Assembly (NCBI GenBank): GCA_000149265.1
Contig: CH003205.1
Coordinates: 424,228-488,227 of the forward strand
Length of the DNA: 64,000 nt
Direction of reading: 5' to 3'
Source of the DNA: Ciona savignyi
Lineage: Eukaryota > Chordata > Ascidiacea > Phlebobranchia > Cionidae
Under the pieces are notes generated by a model, which was given only the letters and a program-made list of their open reading frames with translations, ran no database searches and was not told the origin of the DNA. The position numbers and the translations under genes are program-made. Position 1 is the first letter of the stretch. The number at the start of each line of letters is the position of its first letter. This document shows, in pieces, positions 9,162 to 21,936 of the stretch.

Positions 9162-12094
9162 TCAAAGTGATGCAATATAGTTCAGTAGAATTTGATTTTT
9201 CAATAAATTGACTGAAATGCCGTAATGGGTACCATCATAACTTTGAGTTAATGTTGATAAATTTCGAAAATCCATAACGGAAATATTGTTCTTGTCGCAA
9301 TATACTTTCAAGTCTTTCGAAAATTCTGCGTTTTTTTCGTTGCTCTGACGTTGTATGTTTGCCGGTGGCTTCAACAGATTTGCAGGCATGGGCGTGACAA
9401 ATATCAATTTCGGCCATCTTGTTTTGTTTGTTGTCGCATAATAGTCGTTTATAGCGTCAACAGCTGGCGAAAGGTAACCGTAAATTGTGGCTGTGGAATT
9501 TAAGTCCATGTGTAAGCCAACACCCACCACCACAAGCGTTCCTTTTTTACCGAGACGCTCTTTCACTAAAGCTAGAAACTCACTTGCGTGGTCTGTATTA
9601 ATAATTTGAGAAAAAGAGGTGGTAAATTTCGGGGGCTTTCCCGCACATAGAGTTTTATAAGTAAGAAGCATTGAAACGTCCGAGACAAGTGATCGACACT
9701 TATCCCAGAAAAATGATTCCAACCCATGGCATGTTTCCTTTTGTTCTTTAGTTGTATATTTACTCCAAGCGCCTTTGTATATATCGTTCGATAGAAGCAT
9801 CATGAAACTGACAAACATGTTGCGTATGAAGGAATCGCCGACATACTTTATGTCCGAAAATATTGAGTTTTCTATGGCTCGACAGGCCGCATCGCCAGTG
9901 AGGTCATCCAACTTGCAGTTTTCATCACGTGGTTTCCAACGTGCAGCTTCAGCTATCTTGTATAGTCGGGTGTCAACGCATCTGTAATTCAAGATTTTTA
10001 GAGGTTATACATCCGGAACTAATGAATTTGTCACCATGAACATTTTAAACTGGGTATGTCGCTTTGTCCGGCCCGTTGGTCTAACGGTTAAGTGCGTCGC
10101 CTTTCAATCGAAAGGTTGCAGGTGCGAAACTGGTCGCTAGCTAGTCGGTTGTGTCCTTGGGCAAGGCACTTTACGGACATTGCCCGGACCCAGCGGATTA
10201 ATGGGTTCTTCCAAATTGAAGGAATGTGTCTATCATATACAACACACTGCAATAGCTCCGGTAACCCGACGATGGGCGCGAGGTGATCTGACGATTGCCC
10301 GTGTGTTTTAACACCCCTCTCACGATTTTCCCATTCACGGGGATAAAGATGAATATTCTATCCGCCACCGAAACTAACAATTGGTTTTATGGTTTAGGTG
10401 AAAATGTTGATTCTCAATATGGGAAAATACAGGGGTGGAACTATTGCACTGTGAGGCCGAGGAAGCGATGTTTCTACAGTTTTCATTAAATTTATGAGCC
10501 AACTACGACCAAGTTTCAATGATGATCCGACCAACTATAGCCAGAGGCTGGTTTCGATCTAACAACTATTTCGCTGACAAAACTTATTGAAATACTTTGT
10601 TACATTTATGTTTTTGTTACATTAAATAATTTGTTACATTAATGGTGGTAATGGCAAATTCAAGTTACGTGCATATTTGTTCTGTCAGGAACTCCATTCT
10701 TAATTGAACACTACCATTGTGCACAATTGTGGGATACGACGACACTGACAACGATTTTAAGTGGGTCTTGCTTTTCCCGAAAATCGGCTGAAATCGACGC
10801 GTGTATTGTGAATTAATTTTGTTTGTGGTGGGTAAATTGATCCGGTCCTTGCACATAGGAAGTAAAATAAAACATTGAGAATGAAAATTACCAAAGTATA
10901 GATGCATTAGCATGACAATTTGTTTTTTAACTGACCTTACCTCGGGCAAGAACAACTTTGCTCACTTGGTGCACTGCATTTCCCATTCATGACATCACTA
11001 CAACATGGCTTGTTGCCATGGGGATCGCACCAACTTCCAACCCTCGGCCAAGTAGATCCTTCTACTTTATCCTGCAAACTGTGTTTAAATACACTTTAAG
11101 TATTGTTGTTTGTGTGCTCGATGAGTGAAGGAATCGTGGAAGTTTGCAGATAAAACTGACCATAAAAGGGTTGGATTTGGGTTAAGCGGCCTATCTAGAG
11201 TTTAATTCGCAAAAAACAAGTGGGCCCAGAGTAATACAGTTAACCCCAGAAAACTCCAAAATATTTTTCAACACATTTACAAATAGTATGATTGACACAC
11301 ATTTATACATTGTTAATTTAACAAGTTCTTTATTGTACGATCATTCTCACAATTGCATCAGTTGATTTATCTCGAGTACGATATAAAAACTGTTGCTTGC
11401 TTTTCTATTTAATCCGAACCCAATCAAATACTTGGTTCAAGCAACATCGGTTAAGTACCTTGTACAAGGAAATAATTGGTCAATACAGCAGTGAGTGGCG
11501 TAGAGGCCGTAGATCGGTTTACGGTAACAAGTGCTTTATCAATATAGCAACTGAGTCGAGCCATTATATAGCACTTAACACTAGTTAACCCCATAAGAGG
11601 TGAAGGTTGTTAAAAAAAACTGTAATAAGTGGACAAGGAAAGATTTAATTAAAGTAAATTGTTCACTTGTTGTATCCACATTTTCCATCCTGTCGCTGCC
11701 ATTGATTTTGAATTCCTCGTTTCGACCAATAGCTTTTGTACACGTCATTGATTTCACGCGCTAGTGATTCGTTGGTGCCGATCCATTTTCCTTCGGTAAT
11801 ATTTATGAGCAAGTTTTCGCATTTTCGTGATTTTTTACTCGCACGATCTCCGCTTTCCGTATGTCCAGTTCGTTTCAAAGCATTTTCGTTGTCGGATGAA
11901 CTTTTAATAGGTTGTAATTTCAAACTTGAGTTGTCGAAGTATTTGTAACACGAGGAAAGAAATTTGAGCGCGACAATAGCGCTAATGATAATACAAACCA
12001 GCATAACGCTATGGTATCTTTTTGCATTTTTCATTATTTTGGCAAACAATCTGAAAAACACGGGTATTTCTGTAAGGAAATAAAACCGAAGCAT
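9162..12094 (-). CDS. Type II membrane SGNH/PC-esterase-like protein, three exons
   Basis: Exons join in phase: 12094-11667, 11078-10941 and 9981-9162, giving 461 residues if the first Met is used; a Met at residue 21 (12034) is a better-placed start. A transmembrane anchor lies at about residues 29-48, followed by a Ser/Lys-rich stem. Exon 2 carries a Cys-rich module (SWCDPHGNKPCCS at 158-170, then CSCPRC to 190). Exon 3 is an SGNH-type hydrolase domain: block I GDS with the likely nucleophile Ser239 (KYVGDSFIRNM), a VVVGVGLHMDLNS block, and a C-terminal D-x-x-H motif (DGTHYG, Asp438 and His441). The topology suggests a Golgi or surface enzyme acting on acyl groups of glycans. That role is inferred from NXPE/PC-esterase relatives; the substrate is unknown. 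Confidence 0.75.
10070..10362 (+). mobile_element. SINE-B copy in the last intron of the SGNH gene
   Basis: Nearly full-length and very similar to the copy at 2390-2680, including the tRNA-like head (ttggtctaacggttaagtgc), the core and the aaagatgaatattctatcc end. It sits antisense to the host gene in the intron 9982-10940. The similarity suggests fairly recent activity of the family. Confidence 0.7.
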
Positions 12095-12799
12095 CTTTGA
12101 TCGCTGCCCATATAATGGGTTATGAACATAGGCGCCTGACTTTTAAAAATTGAGGGTAGGCTCAATATTTATTTAATATATAAAATGAACAAAAGTCGCG
12201 TTACGTTTTTCTCGTTAATTAAATCGCGGGGACACGCTGCACGCTGTCCGGATTTCGCAACAAATTACAAATCGTGGTTCTAAGATCGTGGTAATTTTAG
12301 CTACATATTCGCAGCGTCCATTGTGCAATCCATCCATTAGGTACGAAAACCCACTTTTAAGCATTCCTATTTGATCATATATTCGTAGAACCTTTGAGTC
12401 TCAAAGTTTGTTATTACAAATTAGTGTTGTTTCATATCTCAAATGTACATTTTACTGATTCGATATCGCGTTCTATTGTCGCCAGTGTAACACAGAAAAA
12501 ACATAACTGTGCAAATTCAAAATGTGCTCTCATCGGAAACCCGAAGCCCATAACAATGAATAAAGCGGACGACCGGACGTGTATTGTAAAATAATTATAT
12601 TATAGTGCTTGAGACACTCTTTTACGGCCTTATCATTTAATTTTTAATAATTGGCCATATAATTTTAAAACAGTGGATGTGAAATGTATGTTTGTACTCG
12701 TTAATTGGAGATGGCACGTAATTATACAAGGAAGTAGCATTGCATGACAACCGCGCAACACGATCTTAGAACAACTAAACATTGAGAACAAGATCCCAA

Positions 12800-13640
12800 A
12801 TAGACGGATAATGAAGATAACGTGCTTCTTGAAATCGATAAAATGTTCTCTGAAAACTATCGCATCATAACTTTAATAAACGCCTAGTATGAAATAGCAG
12901 CCAAAGCTATCAATAACACAATAAAGAAAGTACTACCTTTAAATATTAGGAGCAAACAAGCTGGGTTTGTGACAAACAGATATATCGGGGAAACAACTTA
13001 CGCCAAGTTGATAAGAAGGGCATGTAAGGGTAACTTTTGTTTTTTGGCATTCTCGTTTGATTCTCATAACTGGGAATTCGTTATCATGCCATGCAGAAAA
13101 TATGGATTCCATCCGCGTTATAAGGATATGCCCAAAAACGACCCGCGTTAAAAAGTCGGAAACCGCGAAGCAAAGTATAATCATTCACAGATGATACGGA
13201 CTGTTCCTCTACTGGTCGAAAAACAGTTTTGCAGACGCGTTTCATTAAGCTAAAGAATCCGGCGAATATTTCGGTTGTACTATCAACCTTACAAAATCCA
13301 GCGCTATGCTCACCGGAAAATTAAGAAATAGTTCGAAATAATACTTTGTCTCAGAAGGACATGCCCGAAAATGGCGATAAAATATGTAGGAGTCAACGTT
13401 CAAGTTGATCGCACTAGATGAAGTTGCAAATTTTACTAAACCATGGCTTGCTTCATCTTTTTCGTTGCTATACCGAGTCGTGATCATTAAAACTCTGATT
13501 ATACCGAAACTACTCTGCAGAGAAAGCGTCTTACATCTTTCTACATACATAAGCGATTGGGTTAGCTGGATACCTAATCAAACTTTATATAGAAGTCTAC
13601 GTTTTTTTTCTGCAAGAAGAAATAATTAGGTTCCTAAGTT
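12800..13640 (+). mobile_element. LINE reverse transcriptase remnant, second fragment
   Basis: Broken translation resembles the finger/palm region of non-LTR reverse transcriptases: NYRIITLINA near 12855, a KAINNTIKKVLPLN stretch, QAGFVTNRYIGE near 12955-12990, then FLAFSFDSHNWEFV near 13040-13075 where an AFD motif is expected. Farther on, IKYVGV near 13380 matches the YLG-type block. In-frame stops and frame changes show it is dead. It could be a different part of the family seen at 1040-1545. Confidence 0.6.
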
Positions 13641-15442
13641 ACCAATACAAACTCGATGTCCGATTCGAATAATTAAAGTTTAGACTGCTTTTAAACAGTT
13701 AGACTAACCTGAAATTACGTATGGTCTTTCCTTGTTTCAATCTATGATACCGCAAACACTAAAAAAAGATTCTCTTTATACATGATTATGTGCATCGCTG
13801 CTTTATAACCATCTTTGCGATATAATGGCGGATTGCGTGGTGGTGATTGGCGGTATAACAATGCTGGGACAATGGAAGCAACGCAATTGTTTTTATTATA
13901 ATGAATGCCTGATAAGATAATAAATAAACGGTTAAAGATAATTGCGGATTTCCTTCGAGATAAGATATTCACAACGTTCGTATAAAGCGACAATGTAGGT
14001 AGAACGAGCACCACAAGCATTTAATTTATCTATACTTGACTCGCATTGTGTGGAAGGGTGGGATCTGTCGCTAGCTACGCGGTCCTTTGTCACAAGTCAC
14101 ATTGCTGACCATGTTCTAATAGTTAATGAGGTACTTTTCAATGAAATCTTAAGAAACGTCCAAACCAGATACACGGCCATTCGACGCCTCCGTTATCCCT
14201 ACTGCAGGTGCGAGGTAATCTAAAAACGGCTCTATCCTGCATACAAAGTTATTCCCTGTGTACAACTACTAAAAGTTCTGCAACTGGTTTGTGGTCATAC
14301 ATTGTTGCAGATATGCGGCTAAACTTACCATATAAATGTCCTATTCGGTAAAATGCCAAACTAACCTTTGGTTCATTTTTTTTTTATAAGACGTTCGCCG
14401 AAGTAGCTAAACTAACAAAAGTTTTAAGGCAAAGACGACACGGCTGACAGGGGCTACAGCCAGAAGTTCTAACATAGAACCCACACAGCATGAATCTCGT
14501 TCACTGTTCGTCACGCATGAACAATGGTGCTAAGGTTCTGCATTTAATCATAGTAAAAATTACGCAAATTTTAAATAAATCTTAAATCATTTGGACTGCG
14601 ATTATGCCACAGCTAATTTAATATACCAGTGTTACAGGCCTTTTGTACGTTCAGGTATTTAAATCGATAACCGTGTTTGTGATTAGTGGTTAAGGAGCTA
14701 ACACCAGCCATTGATGAGACGGCTGTCAGAAGAATATTAACAGACATCGCCTCAACCTGGTGTGTTATTAAGTTGTACTAAATTTTCCAGAAAGTGATTA
14801 TTTCCACAAAGATCGATTATTCGGTTTTCAAACTTCGTTGTAGCCGAATACCGATTACCGAACGTCAATTTTCACACTATGGTAGCTAGAACCAAAGAAA
14901 CAGAGGTCTTTTGGCTGCCGAAGGCTCAATTTTGAATAGGATGAGCCAAAAAATGTCTTTAAACTCTTTAAATCTTATATACGATATTAAAATTGTTTTA
15001 GTCAGCTAACAAAATTAATTTTCCAAACTCAAGCTAGCTGTTAATAACCGACATGTCGGTATGCAGTTATAATATTATATTCATTAAAAATTTATCGACG
15101 ACACAATTAGGATGTTTTTAAGAAGATCGGTCCCCGGTAATGGACTAACAATTGTATCTTCATAAACTGGTCATGGTCCAGTGCACACGTGACGTACTTA
15201 CGATGCGGGTTGTTTACATAAATATCTTTTACAAACGTATTCAGGTGGGGACTTTATCGATTATTAAAAATACTACAAGGAAAGAAAAAAGTAATACTAG
15301 TAAGAAACGCTTGCAAGGATCTTAACTTTACTTGATTGAAACGAATAGTATGTTGAACTTTAATCAAATACTCATATTTATGTACCAATTAATATAACAC
15401 TAACAGCTTAGGGACACAGAATTAAAAATTGGGAAAACTAAT
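13641..15442. other. Intergenic stretch without a recognisable gene
   Basis: AT-rich sequence with short open frames that match nothing I know. Faint SINE-like words (gctagctacgcggtcctttgt near 14070; gtggttaaggagctaac near 14690) hint at very old SINE copies. No promoter, tRNA or conserved coding block was seen. Confidence 0.4.
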
Positions 15443-15560
15443 TAGGATAGGATAATCATGTTTATCCCCGTGATTGGAAAAACCAAGGGGGTTAACACAC
15501 GGGCAATCGTCAGATCACCTCGCGCCTACCGTCGGTTACCGGAGCTAAAGCATGGTGTAA
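15443..15560 (-). mobile_element. SINE-B 3' fragment
   Basis: The minus-strand 3' half of SINE-B (plus: aggataatcatgtttatccc, ggcaatcgtcagatcacc, gttaccggagct). It is interrupted after about 120 bases by unrelated AT-rich sequence. The tRNA-like head is absent. Confidence 0.6.
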
Positions 15561-16074
15561 AAAGACTGGTCTATTTGGTCTATTTATTATTATATATAAA
15601 TATTTCACATACTGCAATTGCTCTTGAAACCCTCCAGTGGAGCAACACCACAACACCAGTCGGGATTTGTAAACTTTAATGTTGTAAAATTGAACCATAA
15701 TTTGAAAGGCTACCAGCTATACTATTTTTCTCGAATCGTAAAACAAAATTTATAATTCTCCAAACTTGCAACAAAACTTTTTCTTTCGAATCGTGAGTTT
15801 TGATTGGACATATCTATCTTATATCTGATCCTAGTCCTGAGACACTTATGATAATCTTTGTTTTCAAGTATCAAGGTGCATTCTGTTTAATTGTTTTGCG
15901 AAGCTGGGAATACTGTGTGAATAGTGGGAATATAGTGAGGTGTCGGATGAAATACGAGGATGGAGGAACTGGAAATATCGAAACCTTCACACTGTGAACG
16001 GGGGGAGTTGACTGGTCCGTTCGGGATTACTATGCAGGTGAACTAGGAACAGTTGATTTTGTCACAGATTAGCA

Positions 16075-16348
16075 TAATCGGTTAGTGTGTCAGCTTAGTT
16101 GCACACAGAAACTGGTCACTAGCTGGTCGCTTGTGTCCTTGGGAAAAAAACGCTTATTGCACATTGCCTGAACCCAGCAGATTAATTGGGTTTTACTAAA
16201 TTAAAGGACCGTGTGAATCATACACAACACACTTCAATAGTTCCGGTAACCCGACGGTTGGGCGCGAGGTGATTCTGACGTTTTGGTTGTGTGTTAACCC
16301 CACCCTGTTGTTTTCCTGTGTTACAGGAATAAACATAATAATTATATT
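16075..16348 (+). mobile_element. SINE-B copy, moderately diverged
   Basis: Plus-strand SINE-B with a degraded head, the core (gtccttgggaaaaaaacgc), cctgaacccagcagatt and gtaacccgacggttggg blocks, and an aaacataataattat end. It lies about 80 bases upstream of another diverged copy. Confidence 0.6.
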
Positions 16349-16429
16349 CTTCACTTTAAAGTATTTTAAATCTTAACTACTGTATACGCTAATGTGATAA
16401 CAATATGATTTCTATATGACTGGGACTTC

Positions 16430-16665
16430 CGACGCAATAGCTTGCTGGGTTAGTGCATCTTCTTGAAGCCATATGGTTGCAAGTTCAAAACTGGTTGCTA
16501 GCTAGTCGGGCTGTGTCCTTGGAACAAAGACCCTTTAGTACGACGCGCAAGCAATCTGACAGTTACACCGTGTGATAACCCTCCCTTACTATTTGTAAAG
16601 TAATCTGATGATTACCAGGGTAATAACTCTGTTTTCCCATTGTGTGAATAAACATAAATATCCAA
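16430..16665 (+). mobile_element. SINE-B copy, diverged and shortened
   Basis: Recognisable by cttgctgggttagtgcatc, ggttgcaagttcaaaactgg, gctagctagtcgggctgtg and the aataaacataaatatcc end. The middle is deleted and partly repeated (two versions of the ctgatgattaccaggg block). Confidence 0.5.
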
Positions 16666-16827
16666 TTCTATTCTAATTGGCCTTTTAATTTAAATTGGAC
16701 TTCAGAACACAATGGACGTCCATTCGTTAGAGTTAAGTAGTGCAAGAAACTTTACTAAAAAGATCCTGATTACATAACTGCAACTTCACATTTCAGTTAT
16801 TTTTATTTTTCAAGTAAAATTCTTAAC

Positions 16828-16997
16828 AATGCGATTACATACATTCCACGTAATTTATCTGCAATGGAAGACAGATATTTTTGATTTTAAGTAAAAGTTT
16901 TTTAGTAAAATTTTAAGTTTTAAGTAAAAGATTATAAGTAAAGTTTTTACCAATGCGATTACATACCACATAATTCATCTGCACTGGAAGACAGCGT
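16828..16997 (+). repeat. Local duplication just upstream of STIMATE
   Basis: Two imperfect copies of a roughly 45-base segment (aatgcgattacatac ... catctgcactggaagaca) start near 16828 and near 16953, with runs of ttttaagtaaaagt between them. It lies immediately before the first recognisable STIMATE exon and may have disturbed its upstream splice region. Confidence 0.5.
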
Positions 16998-17039
16998 ACC
17001 AGGACCATGCATTGCTAATGTCGTGCTGCATTTCCCCAG

Positions 17040-20016
17040 GCAATCCTTGGTGCAATAGCGTTCAGCACACTTACTGTTGAAACGGTGGCGAGAACCGAAG
17101 GAGCAACGACGAACTTGGAAAATATGGTTCTATGACACTTCTAAGCAGGTGGGAATCACATCAAGATGAGGAAGCAGCCAGTTATTATTTTTCCCCCTTT
17201 TATTACATTGAAAAAAACAATAAAAGTCATTTAAAAAAAGGGAGGCAGAATATAGCAAAACTACTGTAGGTAAAACCCTTTATTAAATAGACAAGGGAAA
17301 TAAAGTGGCATGAATATGAAACCTTAAACGTGTTTTGGCTTTACTTCATGAAAATAAACATGAATATCCTACCCAAGTATTCAATGTTAATATGTCATTC
17401 TTAGATGATGTACTTCCTTATGACAAAACAACTGTGCTTTAAGATGGTTGTGAACTACAAAACTATCATATTTTTTGGTTTTCAAAGCACAACCGATATA
17501 CTGGTTCCAAATAACAGTACATGACAAATTCCGAGTGTGTTACATTGAAATGCAGATTTGCTTGTAAACATGGTTATGGTGTAAAATTTCATCACAAATG
17601 ACATTCATGCAGTTCCAATAGCAAAACTAGATCTCACTAAAACACAAAACCCTATAATTTAAACACAACATGACCTCACAATTGTTTTCCCTATGATTAA
17701 ACATCACACAAGTAATTCATGTGACCAAAAATATCTTTAATTTTATTTTTTTAAAGGGTTTCGGTGCAACTTTCATTCACTTTGCAAATGTCTTTCTTGC
17801 CGATGCAGTGACCGCAGAGGACCCATGCACTTGGTATCTCATCAGCTTCCTACTTGATTCAACTGTGGGTCTCTTGATCATATATCTCGGCTTCAAGGTG
17901 AGTCAACTTCATAAATCAGACTGTGGATCGAATAATAAGAATATCATCGAAATAAGGAATTTGCAGTGAAGATAGGGCCAATTGTATATATTCCTATATA
18001 AAGTATGATATATTAAACCGGATTCTAGTCGTTATTGGTTTAAAGTTATTAATGTCAGAAATTAAGAAATATTCCTCGTTTGTAAATAGCACAATGCTTA
18101 CATACCAAATCCTGTTTGATGTAACTTTTTAAAACCTTTAAAATAACTCTGCACAACTTGAATGAACTTTTCTGCCAAACTTACTTTTTAAAACATTAAA
18201 TAATGATAAACACACTTTAATATGATGCGCTTTCATACTTATGATAAAATAGCAAGTTCATAATAATTATACATGTTTGTTTTGACAGCTTACACAAAAG
18301 ATAGTCCACCATTTCAAGCTTCGAAGTCTGTACTTCGGTGAATACGGGAATCCTCCCAAAGTGACTGCTTGGGCAGGACAAAGTGTGCTTTACCTCATTG
18401 TAATGGTCATTGAAAAGGTAACAAAATGTCTTGTTTTGTGTGAAATCAGTAAAAGTATATGTGGTGTGTGTAAGGTTTGGTTAACTTTAAAAGTAGGGAA
18501 ACCAACTTTAACCATTAACCCCTACATTCCTAACCCCACATTCCACCTTATGTTGCGTGCAGTTTTTTTCCCTCTTTTGTTTTGCATCAAATTTAATTAA
18601 ATGGAAAATGCCATATTTTACCATTTATTGTCAATTGTTGATTTTTGATTTGTATATAATTGAGAAAAGGGGAAAAGTCTGGTGGTAACTTTGTTGTGCG
18701 CGACTGTAAATAAACATACGACGTGGTTTTACAATCATCTGTGTTCAACCTTTACTTATTCTCTGTTTGTAGACAATAGCGTTAACCGATACTTATTCAA
18801 TGTTTAACAAACAACACGTTTCCCGATAAATGAACCAAAACTACCACATTTTCTTGTCTGTGGTGTGCATCCATAGGTATCTACTTTGATTTATATAATA
18901 GTTTAGTTCAAGCACAGCATCGGAAATTATCGCATCAACAGATTGTTTTTATTAGGATTTAAGTTTTTCCTTATCCAAGGGCATTCACTAATTTCATTGT
19001 GTGGTAGATAGCAAAAATTTAGAATTTTTGTCATTAAGCATATATGGCAATTCAATGAATCTCATATTTACATTCCCTTGATGCAATTTAGTGCTGTTAG
19101 GCTTCACAGGAAATAGTTAGTTTTACAATGTGTCATACAATTACCAAAACAAAATAATCATACCAAGTTAACGTAAGTATGCCTAAACAACAGGCTTACT
19201 CCATAATACATTCTGTGTGTACATTTGTGTGAAATATATTAGTGTATTATAAAATTAAAAGAAACTTATATCAATTTATAAAATAAAATTAACCAAATAA
19301 GGTTTTAAACCAAAGGGTCACCAATAAATAAATAAAAAAACAAAAATTTTCTTTCTCACAATATAACATTAATTGTGTTTGATTATAAGGTCATGTCAGC
19401 ATTTATTTAGATTACTATGTTAAAAATTATATTTTGCATTTTTTTTGTTTAACCATGTACTTCACCAGTGTCAAAAAAAGATTCATTTATTGACCCAGTG
19501 GTCACATACATTAATTGCTTGAACCAGTTGTTTAGCTTTGTGTTGTGTTCATATCTGTTTCTATTATGTTGTTTTGGTTAAACTTAACTTCCCCAGGCAT
19601 TAGTTGGGGTGATGGTGCTTCCAGCGTTCTGGCACGACGTTCGTAAGATCCTGCTCAGTTGGGTGAAGGACCCCCACATAGAGGTCGTTCTCGTTATGTT
19701 GATCGTTCCATTCTGTGTGAACGCATTCATGTTCTGGGTGGTGGACAATCTGCTGATGAAGCGGCAGAACTCGAAGGCGAGAAAGTTGCTGATCACCAAT
19801 CGCAGTTGCAGTGAAGAACAGTTGCTCAAAGTCAGCGGCTACAAGGAGTGCAACGCGCAATATTTCAAACTGAAGCCGCTGGACCACAAGCAAACCACTT
19901 CGCTGCTTCTCACTGAGCGACACGATTCCACAGATGAAGAAATCTTGTTGATCAGGAAAGTAGGGAGTAAAACAGAAGAGGAAAACTCGCCAAGCGTGGG
20001 GTACAGTGGGGAGTGA
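17040..20016 (+). CDS. STIMATE: STIMATE (TMEM110), ER STIM-activating protein, partial with frameshift
   Basis: STIMATE is a multi-pass ER membrane protein that supports STIM1 activation and store-operated calcium entry at ER-plasma membrane contacts (known for the vertebrate protein). Exons: 17040-17148 ([10 protein letters not shown], then [14 protein letters not shown] and YDTSKQ), 17757-17897 ([29 protein letters not shown]), 18289-18417 ([19 protein letters not shown]) and 19597-20016 ([18 protein letters not shown], then a charged cytosolic tail to the stop). The last three exons are phase 0 and open. The first needs a one-base skip near 17069: it is 109 bases where 108 are expected. 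A start codon and N-terminal exon were not found upstream. The C-terminal tail lacks an obvious vertebrate-like lysine-rich end. Confidence 0.85.
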
Positions 20017-20294
20017 TACCAAGCAATGGGAATACCTCAATTTTTTATTAAATTTTTACATTTTGTCTTCCCATCATCCAAAATAGTATAGTTTGCTAAC
20101 CATCCTATTAAGGATTTCAGTATCGACTTAAATTATAACTGGAAACATTGTAGCATTACCGGCTACAATCGTTTCAAACCATCATGGTATATACTAGAAT
20201 TATGATGCCTCGTTTTGAAAGTTTCACACAAAAACCTGGATCTAAGATCGTATTTTAGGGTCGGCATGGGTTCCAAGTTGCCATTAGTTTGTGC

Positions 20295-20300
20295 AATAAA
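20295..20300 (+). terminator. Possible STIMATE poly(A) signal
   Basis: AATAAA about 280 bases after the STIMATE stop codon, the first canonical hexamer on this strand after the coding region. No cleavage evidence is available. Confidence 0.4.
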
Positions 20301-21296
20301 ATTCTGTTGTAACACAACTATGCGAATATGTGGCTTAGAGTCCATATTCGATCTGATCTGGATTTGGATGCATTTCTGAAGTAGTGTAGCATTGCTATGT
20401 AGTAATGTGCCAAATACTAGTCGGGTATGGTACGAACTTTCATGAGTGTCTTACTTTTTCAGTTCCTTGTTTTTTGAAGCCTTACTGATTGCTGTTTTAC
20501 ATATCTGCTCTTCTATCTGTTTGCATTCCTTTGTAACAACTAACAAAGTCAACTGAAATACCATTTAATCGCCTAGTTGGAAACTTCGGATGTTGCTTGA
20601 AATACTTAATTTTTTAAAACTGACGTATATATTAATAGGTGAGGCAGATTACAATTCCTTAACCGGGCAGTGAGCATGTGGTAGTCTAAAGAAGATTACC
20701 CTTGTTCCACTCCTTTTGTTGTCCTGACCAGGATAAATTCTCTTTCCTGTGTCGATTTCCATATCATATGAGGGTGGGAACAACATGTACAACTTCACTG
20801 GCAGTTTGTATGTGGATTCCACCAAATATTTTGTGTTCACAGTGTAGTGTGTGAAGCTATGACCTATCATTGTTTTACATTGCAACTCAATTCAATGCCC
20901 CACAAACTCCTATGTAATTATTATTTAAGTCTGATATCCGATATACACAAGCCTGTTAAATGCATATGTTGGGAAACTTGGCTTAGATATTATTTTGTGC
21001 AATACATGATTGTGTTTCATTCGCTTTTAGAACCATTTTAACAGTTAAAAAAATGATTTTTTCTGTAATTTAAACGCCGATACGAAAGTTTTGAGTTTGT
21101 ATCGAAGTATTATTTGAATTTATTTTTTTATTTGAATTAATTTTGCTTTTGTATTTTGTAGCCTTACTAAACACAGCTTAGCGGTTTCAGAATGGTGTTT
21201 TGCACTTGAAAATATGAATTTAAAATCAGTGCTGCAACAGCGGCGGCGGTTGTTTTTACTAGTTTTTGCTGTCACATGGGTATAACAGTTTCTTGT
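20301..21296. other. Intergenic stretch without a recognisable gene
   Basis: No homologous coding block was recognised. A minus-strand open frame at 20649-20885 gives a plausible-looking 78-residue peptide (contains KLPVKLYMLFPPSYDMEI), but it has no recognised family, splice context or neighbours. The stretch ends at a pair of inverted SINE-B copies. Confidence 0.35.
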
Positions 21297-21716
21297 AGAA
21301 TGGTATATTCCTCTTTATCCCCGTGAATGGGAAAACTAAGGGGGTTATCAAACGGGCAATCGTCAGATCACCTCGCGCCTATTGTCGGGTTACCAGAGCT
21401 ATTGCAGTGTGTTGTGTATGATAGACACGTTCCTTCAATTTGGTAGAACCCATTAATCTGCTGGGTTCAGGCAATGCCTGTACAGGAACCTTGCCCAAGG
21501 ACACAACCGACTAGCTAGCGACCAGTTTTTGAATGGGGAAACCAAGGGGTTTAATACACGGACAGTTAGATCAAATCGCGCCCACCGTCGGTTTATGGGA
21601 AGTATTGCAGTTGTGTATGGCGAAGGCGTTGTTTTAGTAGAACGCATTGATTTCAGTCGGTGTCCATAAGTGCACCAGGCAAGGACACAACCGACTATTT
21701 TAACTGAGGCGACGCA
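21297..21716 (-). mobile_element. Two adjacent inverted SINE-B copies
   Basis: A well preserved minus-strand SINE-B at 21297-21528 lacks its tRNA-like head. It runs directly into the 3' end of a second, more diverged copy (21529-21716, beginning gaatggggaaaccaagggg). The first probably inserted into the second, or they recombined through shared sequence. Confidence 0.6.
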
Positions 21717-21936
21717 CTCACAATAATAAACATATCGCTTTAAACGAAATCTATAAGGATTTCCAACGAAATATATTATGAAGAGGTATAATGGGCAAAT
21801 TATTCATACTTATCTCCGACGAAATAGTTGTAGTTTCAACTCGTACATTTATAAGTGGTTTAAACGAGAGCCCTTATATTCCGGTCAAATTGTTTTTCAA
21901 CCACCAACCAGTTTTAACACCAAACGGTGTAATGTA

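Noticed and set aside
13742-14020. A 92-residue minus-strand frame
   Set aside because: No recognised domain or neighbours; it follows a dead LINE fragment in repeat-rich DNA.
20649-20885. A 78-residue minus-strand frame downstream of STIMATE
   Set aside because: The peptide looks plausible but has no recognised family, no clear start context and no neighbouring exons.
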